From JBHHYS01 sp046757645 (GTDB taxonomy: Bacteria > Acidobacteriota > Terriglobia > Acidiferrales > 2-02-FULL-67-57): a stretch of DNA of 64,000 nt. Below are positions 26,823 to 35,564 of the stretch, piece after piece. Each line of letters opens with the position of its first letter. The stretch's first letter is position 1. The DNA lies in contig JBHHYS010000001.1 in assembly GCA_046757645.1 (NCBI GenBank), forward strand, positions 1-64,000. Direction: 5' to 3'. Below the pieces are notes generated by a model. It had not been told where the DNA came from. It saw nothing but the letters and a program-made list of their open reading frames with translations, and did not search any database. The translations under genes and the position numbers were made by a program.

Positions 26823-27605
26823 TTACTGGTACTGCTCATCGATTTGGGCGGCGGTCTCGCCGGCAAACACCACGTCAAACAGCTTATGCTTGCGGAGGAC
26901 GATGGGACCGAACTGCTCCCTCTGCAGTGCCACCACCGCCTCCAGGCGCACCAACTCCAACAAGGCCAGGAAAAGCACGATCAACCCGCGGCGGGTGGGA
27001 TGGCGCTGGCAGAGGCTGAGCACGGGGATGGGCTCGTTGGTGGCCCGCAACAACTGGCGCACTTCCTCCATCATCTGCGCCACTGTGACTTCTTCCCGCT
27101 CCAGCGCCAGCGGGGGGGGCGCCGGCGGCCGCACCAGCACTTCGCGGAAAACCTTTACCAGGTCCCAGAGCGTCACCCGCAACTCCCCCGGCTCGCCGGC
27201 AAAGGCGGCAGGCTCCGGCCGGAACCAACTCACCTGCTCCAGCTGTTGTTTTTCCTGGAGCATCTCCGCGGCCGCCTTGAACTTCTCGTGCTCGAGCAGG
27301 CGCGCGACCAAGTCGGTGCGGGGATCGCCCTGGGCGTCGGGCGGTGCGGTGGGGTCGGGCGGCAAGAGCATCTTCGACTTGATGTGGATGAGCGTGGCCG
27401 CCATCAGGATGAACTCGCCGCCAATGTCAATGTTGAGCTGTTCCCGGCGCTGCAGGTAGCCCAGGTACTGTTGAGTGATGCGGGCGATGGGAATGTCGAA
27501 GATATCAATCTGCTGCCTGCGGATGAGGTCGAGCAAGAGGTCGAGGGGTCCTTCGTAGACGTCGAGTTGAACGCTGGGCAGCGTCTCCACGGTGCGTGTG
27601 TCCAC
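26823..27605 (-). CDS. scpA: Segregation and condensation protein A (kleisin)
   Basis: About 260 residues: LPSVQLDVYEGPLDLLLDLIRRQQIDIFDIPIARITQQYL, IDIGGEFILMAATLIHIKSKMLLPP and RGLIVLFLALLELVRLEAV. This is the kleisin that bridges SMC heads with ScpB. The start is GTG 27605, whose first base is the last base of the trpS stop (TAGTG), so translation is coupled. The longer open frame to 27695 lies within trpS. Confidence 0.93.
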   Translation of the reverse strand: MDTRTVETLPSVQLDVYEGPLDLLLDLIRRQQIDIFDIPIARITQQYLGYLQRREQLNIDIGGEFILMAATLIHIKSKMLLPPDPTAPPDAQGDPRTDLVARLLEHEKFKAAAEMLQEKQQLEQVSWFRPEPAAFAGEPGELRVTLWDLVKVFREVLVRPPAPPPLALEREEVTVAQMMEEVRQLLRATNEPIPVLSLCQRHPTRRGLIVLFLALLELVRLEAVVALQREQFGPIVLRKHKLFDVVFAGETAAQIDEQYQ

Positions 27606-28702
27606 TACGTGCGCGTCACCGAAGGGGTCGGAACCGTCGGGGTGGCGGGCCCCCGCTTTCGCCCTGCGCGTCCGGCAGCCGGCTTCCGTTCCCACTCAAA
27701 GACGGTTTTCATCGCCTCGCGCACCTGGACCATCGTGCGTCGGGCCACGCGCCGGGCTTTCTTCGAGCCTTCCACCAGGATCTCCCACACCGCCTCCGGC
27801 CGGGCCTCGTACGTGCGCCGGCGCTCGCGGATGGGTTCGAGCACCGGAACCAGGTGTTGCGCCATCAGCGCCTTGCAATCCACGCAGCCGATCGCGGCGG
27901 TGCGACACTCATGGTCAACCTGGGCGATGACCTCCGCGGGCGAGTAGCGGCGATGGTAGCCGAACACGGGACAGATTTCCGGCCGCCCCGGGTCGGTGCG
28001 CCGCACGCGCTGCGGGTCGGTGAGCATGGTGCCGATCTTCTGGCGAATCGTCTCGGGCTCATCGCCGAGCTCGATGGTGTTGCCGTAGCTCTTTGACATC
28101 TTGCGGCCGTCCAGCCCCGGCAGCTTGGACGTGACGGTGAGCAACGCCCCTGGTTCGGGAAAAACTTTCTTGCCCATGCGAGCGGGGTAGAAGGCGTTGA
28201 AGCGGCGGGCAATCTCGCGGGTCAGCTCCACGTGGGGAACCTGGTCTTCGCCCACCGGCACGAAGTGGGCCTTGTAGATGAGAATATCGGCCGCCTGAAG
28301 GACAGGATAGCCGAGAAAGCCGTAGGTGCTCAGGTCTTTGTCGCGCATCTGCTCGCGCTGCTCTTTGTAGGTGGGGACGCGCTCCAGCCAGCCCAAGGGG
28401 GTAATCATGGAAAACAGCAGGTGCAGTTCGGCGTGTTCGGGGATGCGCGACTGCAGGAAGAGCGTGGCCTTCTCCGGGTCGAGCCCGGCGGCCAGCCAGT
28501 CGGTGACCATCTCGATGGCGTTTTCGGTGAGGGCACTGGTGTCCGCGTAGTCGGTGGTGAGCGCGTGCCAGTCGGCCACAAAGAAAAAGCACTGGTACTG
28601 GTCTTGCAGCTTGACCCAGTTCTCCAGGGCGCCGACGAGATGGCCCAAGTGCATCCTGCCCGTGGCCCGCATGCCGCTCAGCACGCGCTTTTTCGCCGGC
28701 AT
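27605..28702 (-). CDS. trpS: Tryptophanyl-tRNA synthetase
   Basis: The 365-residue class-I synthetase has the HIGH-like motif RMHLGHLVGALENW, a QAADILIY segment, a PVGEDQVPHVELTREIARRFN specificity region and the KMSKS motif in LDGRKMSKSYGN. Start MPAKKRVLSGMRATGRMH (ATG 28702) has GAAGGGA directly before it. The C-terminal ~30 residues are an extra Arg/Pro-rich tail. A cluster with scpA and scpB is common in several phyla. It is divergent from the haem operon. Confidence 0.95.
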   Translation of the reverse strand: MPAKKRVLSGMRATGRMHLGHLVGALENWVKLQDQYQCFFFVADWHALTTDYADTSALTENAIEMVTDWLAAGLDPEKATLFLQSRIPEHAELHLLFSMITPLGWLERVPTYKEQREQMRDKDLSTYGFLGYPVLQAADILIYKAHFVPVGEDQVPHVELTREIARRFNAFYPARMGKKVFPEPGALLTVTSKLPGLDGRKMSKSYGNTIELGDEPETIRQKIGTMLTDPQRVRRTDPGRPEICPVFGYHRRYSPAEVIAQVDHECRTAAIGCVDCKALMAQHLVPVLEPIRERRRTYEARPEAVWEILVEGSKKARRVARRTMVQVREAMKTVFEWERKPAAGRAGRKRGPATPTVPTPSVTRT

Positions 28703-28804
28703 TCCCTTCGCGTCCTCCGCCGCCCGATGCTCTCTGTGATTGGCACGAACTACAGGCCCGGGCGGCCATCTTAGCATATCGCCAACGCACCCGCCAAAGG
28801 CGAA

Positions 28805-28813
28805 TGCTATAAT
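28805..28813 (+). promoter_or_regulatory. Extended -10 promoter for the ccsA-hemACD operon
   Basis: The sequence TGCTATAAT is a perfect -10 hexamer with the TGn extension, which can work without a good -35 (none is seen 17 bases upstream). The transcript would begin about 60 bases before the ATG at 28878. Confidence 0.55.
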
Positions 28814-28877
28814 TACTCAGGTTTGTGGCGCGAATCCCGAGGCTTCAGGATGAGGAGCCCGGAAGCGAAGAGCTGAG

Positions 28878-29699
28878 ATGAGTTCTCTGTGGCTGTGGGT
28901 GGCGCTGGGGTTCTACTCCCTGGGTTTGGTGCACGCGCTGGTGACTGTGGTGCAGCGGCCCCGCTCGGCCGTGTGGTTTCGCAGCGCGCTGGTCGCATTC
29001 GTGCTCGGGTGGCTGTTTCACTTCGTATCCCTGGTCGAGCACGGACTGACGGCGGGGCGCTTCCCGGGGACTTCCATCGCCCAAGCCACCTCGTTGTTTG
29101 CGTTTTTGATCACGCTGGGATTCCTGCTGGTCTACTGGCGCTACCGCATGACCTCGCTCAGCGTTTTTGCCTTCCCCATTGTGTTCGTGATGACGCTGGC
29201 CTCGGTGCTGAGTCAGCCGCCCGCGCCCACGGTCGCGCCCATCCTGGAGACCAGTTGGCTGCCCATCCACGTCTCCTTCACCTTGGTGGGCTACGCCGCC
29301 CTGATTCTGGCCTGTCTGGCCGGGGTGATGTACCTGATCCAAGAAAGAGAGCTGAAACACCGCAAGCCTCGGGCCTTCTACCACCGGCTGCCCCCCCTGG
29401 ACACCATCGACCGGCTGGGCGCACGGGCACTGGCCATCGGCTTTCCTTTCATCACCATCGGCATTCTGGTCGGGACGGTGGGGGCGGCAAGCGCCTGGGG
29501 ACCGGGCTGGGTCCGGGACCCCAAGGTGATGCTGTCCGCGAGTCTATGGTTGATCTATATGCTGCTAATCCTCTCGCGGGTGGGGGCAGGCTGGCGAGGC
29601 CACAAGGCAGCGCTGTTCGCCATCTTCGGGATGGCGATGGCGCTGGCGAGCTGGGGGGCCAACTACCTGAGCGCCCACCACGCTTTTCTGGGGCATTGA
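28878..29699 (+). CDS. CcsA/HemX-type cytochrome c assembly membrane protein
   Basis: The 273-residue protein has about eight hydrophobic segments and the CcsA-like signatures PIHVSFTLVGYAALILACLAGVMYLIQERELK and WGPGWVRDPKVMLSASLWLIYML (the W-G-x-x-W-x-D-P-K haem-handling motif). Conserved His residues are in the helices. Proteins of this type either present haem for c-type cytochrome maturation (CcsA/ResC) or, as HemX, influence HemA levels. Position directly in front of hemA, seven bases away, favours the HemX role, as in Bacillus. Confidence 0.85.
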   Translation: MSSLWLWVALGFYSLGLVHALVTVVQRPRSAVWFRSALVAFVLGWLFHFVSLVEHGLTAGRFPGTSIAQATSLFAFLITLGFLLVYWRYRMTSLSVFAFPIVFVMTLASVLSQPPAPTVAPILETSWLPIHVSFTLVGYAALILACLAGVMYLIQERELKHRKPRAFYHRLPPLDTIDRLGARALAIGFPFITIGILVGTVGAASAWGPGWVRDPKVMLSASLWLIYMLLILSRVGAGWRGHKAALFAIFGMAMALASWGANYLSAHHAFLGH

Positions 29700-29706
29700 G
29701 GCACCG

Positions 29707-30966
29707 ATGCCACTGAGTCTGGTCGGTCTCAGTCACCACACCGCGCCAATCGAAGTGCGCGAACGGCTGCACTTCCCCGAGAACCAGCTTCCCACGGCGC
29801 TCCATTCGCTCCACGAATCGAACGGAATCGCCGAAGCGGTGATCCTTTCCACCTGCAACCGAATAGAGGTGTTCACCCGGCTCGAGGACGGCATCGATGC
29901 CCTGCCCCTGGTGGCGGACTTCCTGGCGGAGGCCCGGCAGGTGGCGCGCCCCAGCTTCGATTCCTACCTCTACCACCACAGCGAGCGTGACGCGGTGCGG
30001 CATCTCTTCCGGGTGGCCTCCAGTTTGGACTCGATGATTGTGGGTGAGCCTCAGGTGCTCGGCCAGGTCAAAGCCGCCTATGCCACGGCGCGCGCAGTGG
30101 GCACGGTGGGCAGCATCCTCGACGAAGTGCTCACCCACGCCTTCGCGGTGGCCAAGAAGGTGCGGGCTGAAACCGGGATCGCCACCGCGGCCGTGTCGGT
30201 GAGCTACGCAGCGGTGGAGCTGGCGCGCAAGATCTTCGGCACACTTGAAGACAAGAAAGTGTTCCTCATCGGCGCGGGCGAGATGAGCGAATTGGCCGCG
30301 CAACACCTGCTGCGCAGCGGCGCTCAAGCTATTTTCGTCGCCAATCGCACCTATGCCCGCGCCCAAGAGCTGGCCGGCCAGTGGGGCGGGCAGGCAATTC
30401 AGTTTGACGACCTGCTCAACTATGCGAGCCAAGCCGATATCATCATCAGCTCGACCCGGGCTCCCCACTACGTCATCCGCAAGGAGCGGGCCGCCCAATT
30501 CCTGGCGGAGCGCAAGAACCGGCCGATGTTTTTTATTGACATCGCCGTGCCCCGCGACATCGACCCGGACGTCAACACCCTGGACAACGTTTTCCTCTAC
30601 AACATCGACGACCTGGAACAGGTGGTCGCCGCCAACCTGCGCGACCGGCAACGCGAAGCCGTGCGCGCCGAAGAGATCGTGGAGCGGGAAGTGGACCGGC
30701 TGCTGGCCCGGCTGCGGACCTTGGGGATGGCTCCCACCATCGTGGCTCTGCGGGAGAAGCTCCACCGGCTGCGGGAGGAGGAGCTGGCCCGGGCGCGACT
30801 CCATACGCTGACTCCCGAGCAGCGGGCAGCGGTGGACGAGATGACACGCTCGCTGGTGAACAAGATTCTCCATATGCCGCTCACTCAGTTGAAGCGTCTC
30901 CCCCAACAGCCCGACGGGCTGAAATTCATCGAGTTCATCCGCCAGACTTTCCGCCTCAAGGAGTAA
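29707..30966 (+). CDS. hemA: Glutamyl-tRNA reductase
   Basis: This 419-residue enzyme starts MPLSLVGLSHHTAPIEVRERL, with the catalytic-Cys motif AVILSTCNRIEVFTRL. Then LFRVASSLDSMIVGEPQVLGQVK, the NADPH-binding KVFLIGAGEMSELAAQHL and ANRTYARAQELA, and a C-terminal dimerisation helix region. It reduces glutamyl-tRNA to glutamate-1-semialdehyde, the first committed step of C5 haem synthesis. It is followed by hemC after 18 bases. Confidence 0.97.
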   Translation: MPLSLVGLSHHTAPIEVRERLHFPENQLPTALHSLHESNGIAEAVILSTCNRIEVFTRLEDGIDALPLVADFLAEARQVARPSFDSYLYHHSERDAVRHLFRVASSLDSMIVGEPQVLGQVKAAYATARAVGTVGSILDEVLTHAFAVAKKVRAETGIATAAVSVSYAAVELARKIFGTLEDKKVFLIGAGEMSELAAQHLLRSGAQAIFVANRTYARAQELAGQWGGQAIQFDDLLNYASQADIIISSTRAPHYVIRKERAAQFLAERKNRPMFFIDIAVPRDIDPDVNTLDNVFLYNIDDLEQVVAANLRDRQREAVRAEEIVEREVDRLLARLRTLGMAPTIVALREKLHRLREEELARARLHTLTPEQRAAVDEMTRSLVNKILHMPLTQLKRLPQQPDGLKFIEFIRQTFRLKE

Positions 30967-30984
30967 GCTCGCCAGCGGGGCTCG

Positions 30985-31935
30985 ATGCGCTCCCCTCTCA
31001 TTCTCGGCTCTCGCGGCAGCCCGCTGGCCCTCTGGCAGGCCAACTTCGTCAAAACCCTGCTGGAACGCGCCGGAAGCGTGGAAGTGCGGATCGAGATTAT
31101 CCACACCTCGGGCGACAAAATCACCGACGTCCCTCTGGCAACGCTCGGGGGAACCAAAGCGCTCTTCACCAAGGAAATCGAAGAGGCGCTCCAGGCGGGT
31201 CGCATCGACCTGGCGGTGCACAGCCTGAAAGATATGCCCACGCAACTGCCCGCCGGGTTGACCCTGGGAGCGATTCCCGCCCGGGAAGATGCGCGGGACG
31301 CTCTGATCGCCCGCCGGGGGGAGAGCTGGGCCCGGTTGCCCGCGGGCGCGCGCGTGGGCACCAGCAGCCTGCGGCGGCAAGTGCAACTGCGCCTGCTGCG
31401 CCGCGATTTGCTGATCGAACCTCTACGGGGCAACCTCGACACCCGCCTGCGCAAGCTCGAGCAGGGCCGCTACGACGCCATTGTGGTGGCCCTGGCCGGG
31501 TTAAAACGAATGGGTTGGGCCGATCGCGCCACCCAGATATTCGCCCCGGAGGAAATGCTTCCGGCCATTGGCCAGGGCGCCTTGGCGATTGAAGTGCGCG
31601 CCGACGACGCGGAGCTGCTGGCGCGCCTGAGTTCCCTGAGCGACCCCGACACCGAGGCAGCCACGCGGGCCGAACGGTCGTTCTTGAGGCGGCTGGGAGG
31701 CGGCTGCCAAGTGCCCCTGGCGGCGTACGCCCAGGTGAAACACGAACGGGTGAAACTGGCCGGGGTGGTGGTGAGCACGGAGGGTGAGCGCGCGGTGCGG
31801 GGCGTTGAGAAAGGCCCGCAAAGCGATGCGGAGGCCATCGGGGTCGCTCTGGCCGAGAAACTGCTCCAAGCAGGGGCGGCGGAGATTCTGGCGGCCATTC
31901 AGGAAACCAGCCTGCGACCCCCGGGGTCGGCGTAG
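30985..31935 (+). CDS. hemC: Porphobilinogen deaminase (hydroxymethylbilane synthase)
   Basis: This 316-residue protein has PLILGSRGSPLALWQANFV, IIHTSGDKITDVPL, GGTKALFTKEIEEAL, LAVHSLKDMPTQLPAGL, VGTSSLRRQVQLRLLR and LRGNLDTRLRKLEQGRYDAIV. It also has the cofactor-Cys motif RLGGGCQVPLAAYA, which holds the dipyrromethane primer. It polymerises four porphobilinogens. The TAG stop shares a base with the hemD GTG start. Confidence 0.97.
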   Translation: MRSPLILGSRGSPLALWQANFVKTLLERAGSVEVRIEIIHTSGDKITDVPLATLGGTKALFTKEIEEALQAGRIDLAVHSLKDMPTQLPAGLTLGAIPAREDARDALIARRGESWARLPAGARVGTSSLRRQVQLRLLRRDLLIEPLRGNLDTRLRKLEQGRYDAIVVALAGLKRMGWADRATQIFAPEEMLPAIGQGALAIEVRADDAELLARLSSLSDPDTEAATRAERSFLRRLGGGCQVPLAAYAQVKHERVKLAGVVVSTEGERAVRGVEKGPQSDAEAIGVALAEKLLQAGAAEILAAIQETSLRPPGSA

Positions 31936-32768
31936 TGAAACGGCCCAAGAAAGCTCAGCCGCTGGCGGGGCGGCGCATCGTTATTACCCGTCGCCGGGAA
32001 CAGGCAGGTGAGTTGCACGCCGCGCTGAAACAAAAAGGCGCCACGGTGGTGGAGCTGCCCACCATTGGCGTCGAACCGCTGCGTGATTCGAGTGCCCTCC
32101 AGGCGGCCATCGCCTGCCTGGAGAACTACCACTGGGTGGTGTTCACCAGCGCCAACGGAGTGGAGAACTTTTTCGCTGCGCTCCGCGCGCAGGGGAAGGA
32201 CGCCGGCGCGCTGCGCAAGGTGCGTATCGCCGCCATCGGCCCGGCCACCGCCGCCGCCCTCAAACGCCATCGGGTCCGCGCGGATGTGGTGCCGAAGGAG
32301 TTTCGGGCCGAAGGCTTGCTCACCGCCCTCCGGAATGAGCACTGGCAGGGAAGGCGGGTGCTGCTGGCGCGGGCCGCGGTCGCCCGCGCCGTCCTGCCGC
32401 GCGAGTTGCGGCGCCGGGGCGCTCGGGTGGACGTGGTGGCAACCTACCAAACCGTGCTGCCCCGGATGAGCAAGAAGCGAGCGGCGGCTCTCTTTGGTCG
32501 CCGCAAACCAGACGCAATCACCTTTACCAGTTCGTCAACGGTCAAGAACTTTTTTGCTTTGCTGGGCCGGCAGCAAGCGCGCCGGGCGCTCGCCGGCGTG
32601 GCGGTGGCGACCATCGGGCCGGTGACCAGCCGGACAGCGCGAGCGCTGGGCTTGCGGGTGGCGGTGGAAGCCAAGTCCTACACGATTGCGGGATTAGTGC
32701 GCGCCATTGAAAACTACTTCCGCGACCCGCCTGCGGACCCAACTCCTTCGGCGGGCATATCCCCGTAA
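31935..32768 (+). CDS. hemD: Uroporphyrinogen-III synthase
   Basis: The 277-residue protein starts LAGRRIVITRRREQAGELHAAL, then LENYHWVVFTSANGVENFFAAL, VRIAAIGPATAAAL and DAITFTSSSTVKNFFALLG, and later VATIGPVTSRTARALGLRVAVEAKSYTIAGLV. These are the scattered but recognisable motifs of the bilobed HemD fold, which closes hydroxymethylbilane with D-ring inversion. Start is the GTG overlapping the hemC stop. It is the last gene of the haem operon, before a repeat-rich gap. Confidence 0.93.
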   Translation: MKRPKKAQPLAGRRIVITRRREQAGELHAALKQKGATVVELPTIGVEPLRDSSALQAAIACLENYHWVVFTSANGVENFFAALRAQGKDAGALRKVRIAAIGPATAAALKRHRVRADVVPKEFRAEGLLTALRNEHWQGRRVLLARAAVARAVLPRELRRRGARVDVVATYQTVLPRMSKKRAAALFGRRKPDAITFTSSSTVKNFFALLGRQQARRALAGVAVATIGPVTSRTARALGLRVAVEAKSYTIAGLVRAIENYFRDPPADPTPSAGISP

Positions 32769-33105
32769 CCAGAAAAAGTGGCAAGGCGCAAGGCCTTGCC
32801 CTACCCCCGTAGTGTCCTCATTTGAGAAGAGGGGCCCAAAGATTGCCCTGGCCTCCCCCCGGCAGGTGCCCCCGCCGAAAGACGCCCCTCGGCTACGCTC
32901 GGGGCAAGCGGGGCAGGCTGGGGGCTCGGCCGGCGGCGTAATAGCTTTTCTCGCCGAGCCCGGTGGTACCCGTCACCGGGGGCCCTCTAGTCTTTTTGGC
33001 GACTGTCGGATTAGCACACTACCCCAGCGGTCGCTGGTTGGAAGCGGCGGCAGGGCAAGGGCTTGTCCCTTGCCGCCAATCTTGATGGACCGGCCGCGGC
33101 GAAAC
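32769..33105. repeat. Non-coding gap with several dispersed palindromes
   Basis: This 337-base gap lies between the 3' ends of hemD and the DUF3108-like gene. Hairpins are GGCAAGGC (32780-32787) with GCCTTGCC (32793-32800), identical in stem to the one beside the transposase gene; CCCGGTG (32959-32965) with CACCGGG (32974-32980), followed by TCTTTTT; and GGCGGCAGGGCAAGGG / CCCTTGCCGCC (33046-33077). Bases 32887-32908 match 62611-62632 at 21 of 22 positions. The second hairpin could end hemD transcription. No gene is seen. Confidence 0.6.
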
Positions 33106-34017
33106 TCACATTTCCGGGCGGTAGGTGGGAACGCGCCAATACGGCTTGCGGCTGCGAGCCTTCAGCCGCCAGGCGCGCCCGTCGGAGGACTCCATCTGCA
33201 GCAGCGTGTGCGGGAGCGCTTTTTCAAACCACCAGGTTTGCTCGAGCGGCCCCAGTTGCACCTTCACTTTCCACGCCTGAAAAGTTCCCGCGGGGGTGGT
33301 GAGGCTTTCTTCGCCCACCACGGTGATGGTAGCGGGAACAAACTCCGTGGGTTGACCGAGATTATTCGAAATCAGGCTGGGCAGGACACGGCGGCGAAGT
33401 TCGAGACCAGGCGCAAAGTTGAGGCTGCGCAGGGCGAGCGGCAGTTGGTCTTCCAGCAGGTCGCCCGGGCGGAGGTCAAGCGGGCGGGCGGCGTCGCCCT
33501 GGGCGTCAAAGTAGCTGTGGAACACCAATTCGGGGCGTGAACCCCAAGTCTTCACTTCCTTGAAGGTGTTGCCACACCACTCCTGACTGCCCAGGGTGAG
33601 CTTGACCAAAGACGCCGGGGCGTCGCGACGCACGAAGACGCTGAGGAGAAAGTGGTAGGGGTAGTTCTTTGTCCAGTAGCTGTGGACGGCATTCAGCTTC
33701 AGCACCGGAAGAAGCGGCTTGGCGTCCAGGGGCGGGTCGGCTTTGACGTGGAGCTCCCGATCGAACTCTTCCTTCACCACGATGAAAACCGCTTGGTAAG
33801 ACTCAATCTTGCCGTACTGCGGGCGGCGTGCATCATAAAGAGCCACTTCGGCCTGGCCGTCGTCCCAGAGCGGGGCGAGCGCCCAGGCGGGGTTGTAGAG
33901 GCGGGCGACATCCGCCGCCGGAGTGGATCCGGCTTGGGGGGACGGAGCAGAGCTCCAGGCGACCAGCAGCGCACCCGCAATCACGAAAATTCCTACAGGC
34001 AGTAAAACAGTTCTCAT
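33106..34017 (-). CDS. Exported DUF3108-like protein
   Basis: About 303 residues from ATG 34017, which has GGGAGGG six bases upstream. The N-terminus is a signal peptide or anchor (VLLPVGIFVIAGALLVAWSS). The rest has the DUF3108 style: LYNPAWALAPLWDDGQAEVALYD, HSYWTKNYPYHFLLSVFVR, FHSYFDAQGDAARPLDLRPGD and TPAGTFQAWKVKVQL. DUF3108 proteins are predicted periplasmic beta-rich proteins of unknown role. A longer frame to 34092 is unlikely to be used. Confidence 0.7.
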   Translation of the reverse strand: MRTVLLPVGIFVIAGALLVAWSSAPSPQAGSTPAADVARLYNPAWALAPLWDDGQAEVALYDARRPQYGKIESYQAVFIVVKEEFDRELHVKADPPLDAKPLLPVLKLNAVHSYWTKNYPYHFLLSVFVRRDAPASLVKLTLGSQEWCGNTFKEVKTWGSRPELVFHSYFDAQGDAARPLDLRPGDLLEDQLPLALRSLNFAPGLELRRRVLPSLISNNLGQPTEFVPATITVVGEESLTTPAGTFQAWKVKVQLGPLEQTWWFEKALPHTLLQMESSDGRAWRLKARSRKPYWRVPTYRPEM

Positions 34018-34101
34018 CGGCATCCCTCCCTCTTTGGACCTCTCTTTACGATACACACTTGCCGGGTGGTTTTCCACGCCGGGGAGCGGCAAACGCAGGC
34101 T

Positions 34102-35349
34102 TCAAGGCGAGCCAGGCGAGGTTGGCTCAGCAGGAAGAGAAACCGGCTCGAGCTGGCGGGTGCGAATGCTGCCGAAGACCACCACGAGATTGGTGATCAG
34201 GATGATCGCGAACACGAGCGCCCGCAGGAAGGCAAACTCACTGCCGCGAGCTTCGAGCACCTGGATGGCCAGCACGGCGGTAATCAGGCCGCGGGGCAGC
34301 ATCCAGAAAACCAACTCGCGTTCCGGCGGCTGGATCTCCCGCCACGCCCAGGAGCTGCTTTTCACCGCCAGCCACCGCGCCACGAACAACGCTCCCAGGA
34401 TGGCGAGCACGGGAAGCCAATAGGCGGTGAGGCCGGCGAAATCCACCACCGCCCCGATCAGCACGAAGAAGAAGGTGCGCACCAGGAAGGCGAGCTCGGA
34501 GTGGAAGGCGAGGATTTGCAAGTGGTGTTCCTCGGTGGGGGCTTCCAGGCCGAAGGTGGCTTCCACCATGGGAGGCCCGAGGGTCGAGAAGTTGGCCAGG
34601 GTGAGGCCGAAGCCGAAAACGGCGATCAGGCCGCTGGCCTGGGTGGCCTCCGTGCCGGCGTACAGCAGGAGGACCACGGAGAAGGTCAACACCTGCCAGA
34701 AGGGCTGTTTTGAGAGTCTGGACAACAACCGCGACCAGAGCATGCCGGCGCCGCCCCCCAAGAGCAGCGCCACCGCGATTTCCGAGAAAAATTCATTGAG
34801 GATCGCGCCTACGCCCATCCCGCCGCGTGCAGCTTGCTCCAGCAGGATGCCCACCGCGAGCACAGCGAACACTTCGCCGATGGAAGCCTCCAGCAGCAGC
34901 GTCACCTTGACCGGCTCGCGCACCCCCATTTGTTGCATCACCGGCAGAATGATGGTGATGCTGGTGCAGCCCAGCACCGCGCCCACCAGCAGGGCTGTCT
35001 CCACCGTGGTGTCCATTCCCCACCAGACCACCAGCGCGATCAGGCCCACGCTCAGAGCATAGGCCAGGACGGCGAAGAGCAATCCCCCCGGCGAGTGCCG
35101 CAGGGTATCGCGGAGATTGAGTTCGAGTCCGCCCTCAAAGAGGATGAGGATGATGGCGAGCGTGCCAAAGGCGTGGGTAATCTGCTTGAACTGGGCCGCG
35201 TCCACCCAACCGAGAAGAGGCCCCAGCACCACGCCGGCGGCCATAAGCACCACCACGTCGGGGACCCGGGTGCGGTCGAACAGCCGGTTGGCGACAAAGG
35301 CCAACACCAGCAGCCCCCCCAGCAGAGCAAAAAAGGCGGTGAGGTTCAT
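34102..35349 (-). CDS. Cation:proton antiporter (CPA family)
   Basis: This 415-residue protein has about twelve membrane helices: start LTAFFALLGGLLVLAFVANRLFDRTRVPDVVVLMAAGVVLGPLLGW, the signature ILILFEGGLELNLRDTL, then LVGAVLGCTSITIILPVMQQMG and LLLEASIGEVFAVLAVGI (Asp replaced by Glu at the ion site), and FLVRTFFFVLIGAVVDF. It exchanges Na+ or K+ for H+. The last cytoplasmic residues have no TrkA-type regulatory domain. It is divergent from the M20 peptidase gene. Confidence 0.88.
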   Translation of the reverse strand: MNLTAFFALLGGLLVLAFVANRLFDRTRVPDVVVLMAAGVVLGPLLGWVDAAQFKQITHAFGTLAIILILFEGGLELNLRDTLRHSPGGLLFAVLAYALSVGLIALVVWWGMDTTVETALLVGAVLGCTSITIILPVMQQMGVREPVKVTLLLEASIGEVFAVLAVGILLEQAARGGMGVGAILNEFFSEIAVALLLGGGAGMLWSRLLSRLSKQPFWQVLTFSVVLLLYAGTEATQASGLIAVFGFGLTLANFSTLGPPMVEATFGLEAPTEEHHLQILAFHSELAFLVRTFFFVLIGAVVDFAGLTAYWLPVLAILGALFVARWLAVKSSSWAWREIQPPERELVFWMLPRGLITAVLAIQVLEARGSEFAFLRALVFAIILITNLVVVFGSIRTRQLEPVSLPAEPTSPGSP

Positions 35350-35564
35350 TGGCGTCGCGGCTGGCCCGTTTCCCGGCGCGGCCGGGTTGGCGCGAACCCT
35401 ACTCCAGCCATGCGATTTCTGTCAATCCGGCTGCGGGGGTTTCCGCTCACAGACTCGCTGGCGGGTTGAGAATCCCTGCCGGTGCCTCACTCTCAGTGTT
35501 TGCGGCGCCGTCGCGTTTTGCGTAGATTAGGCGGTTCGCACTTCGCTCACGCAGGAGGATAGGG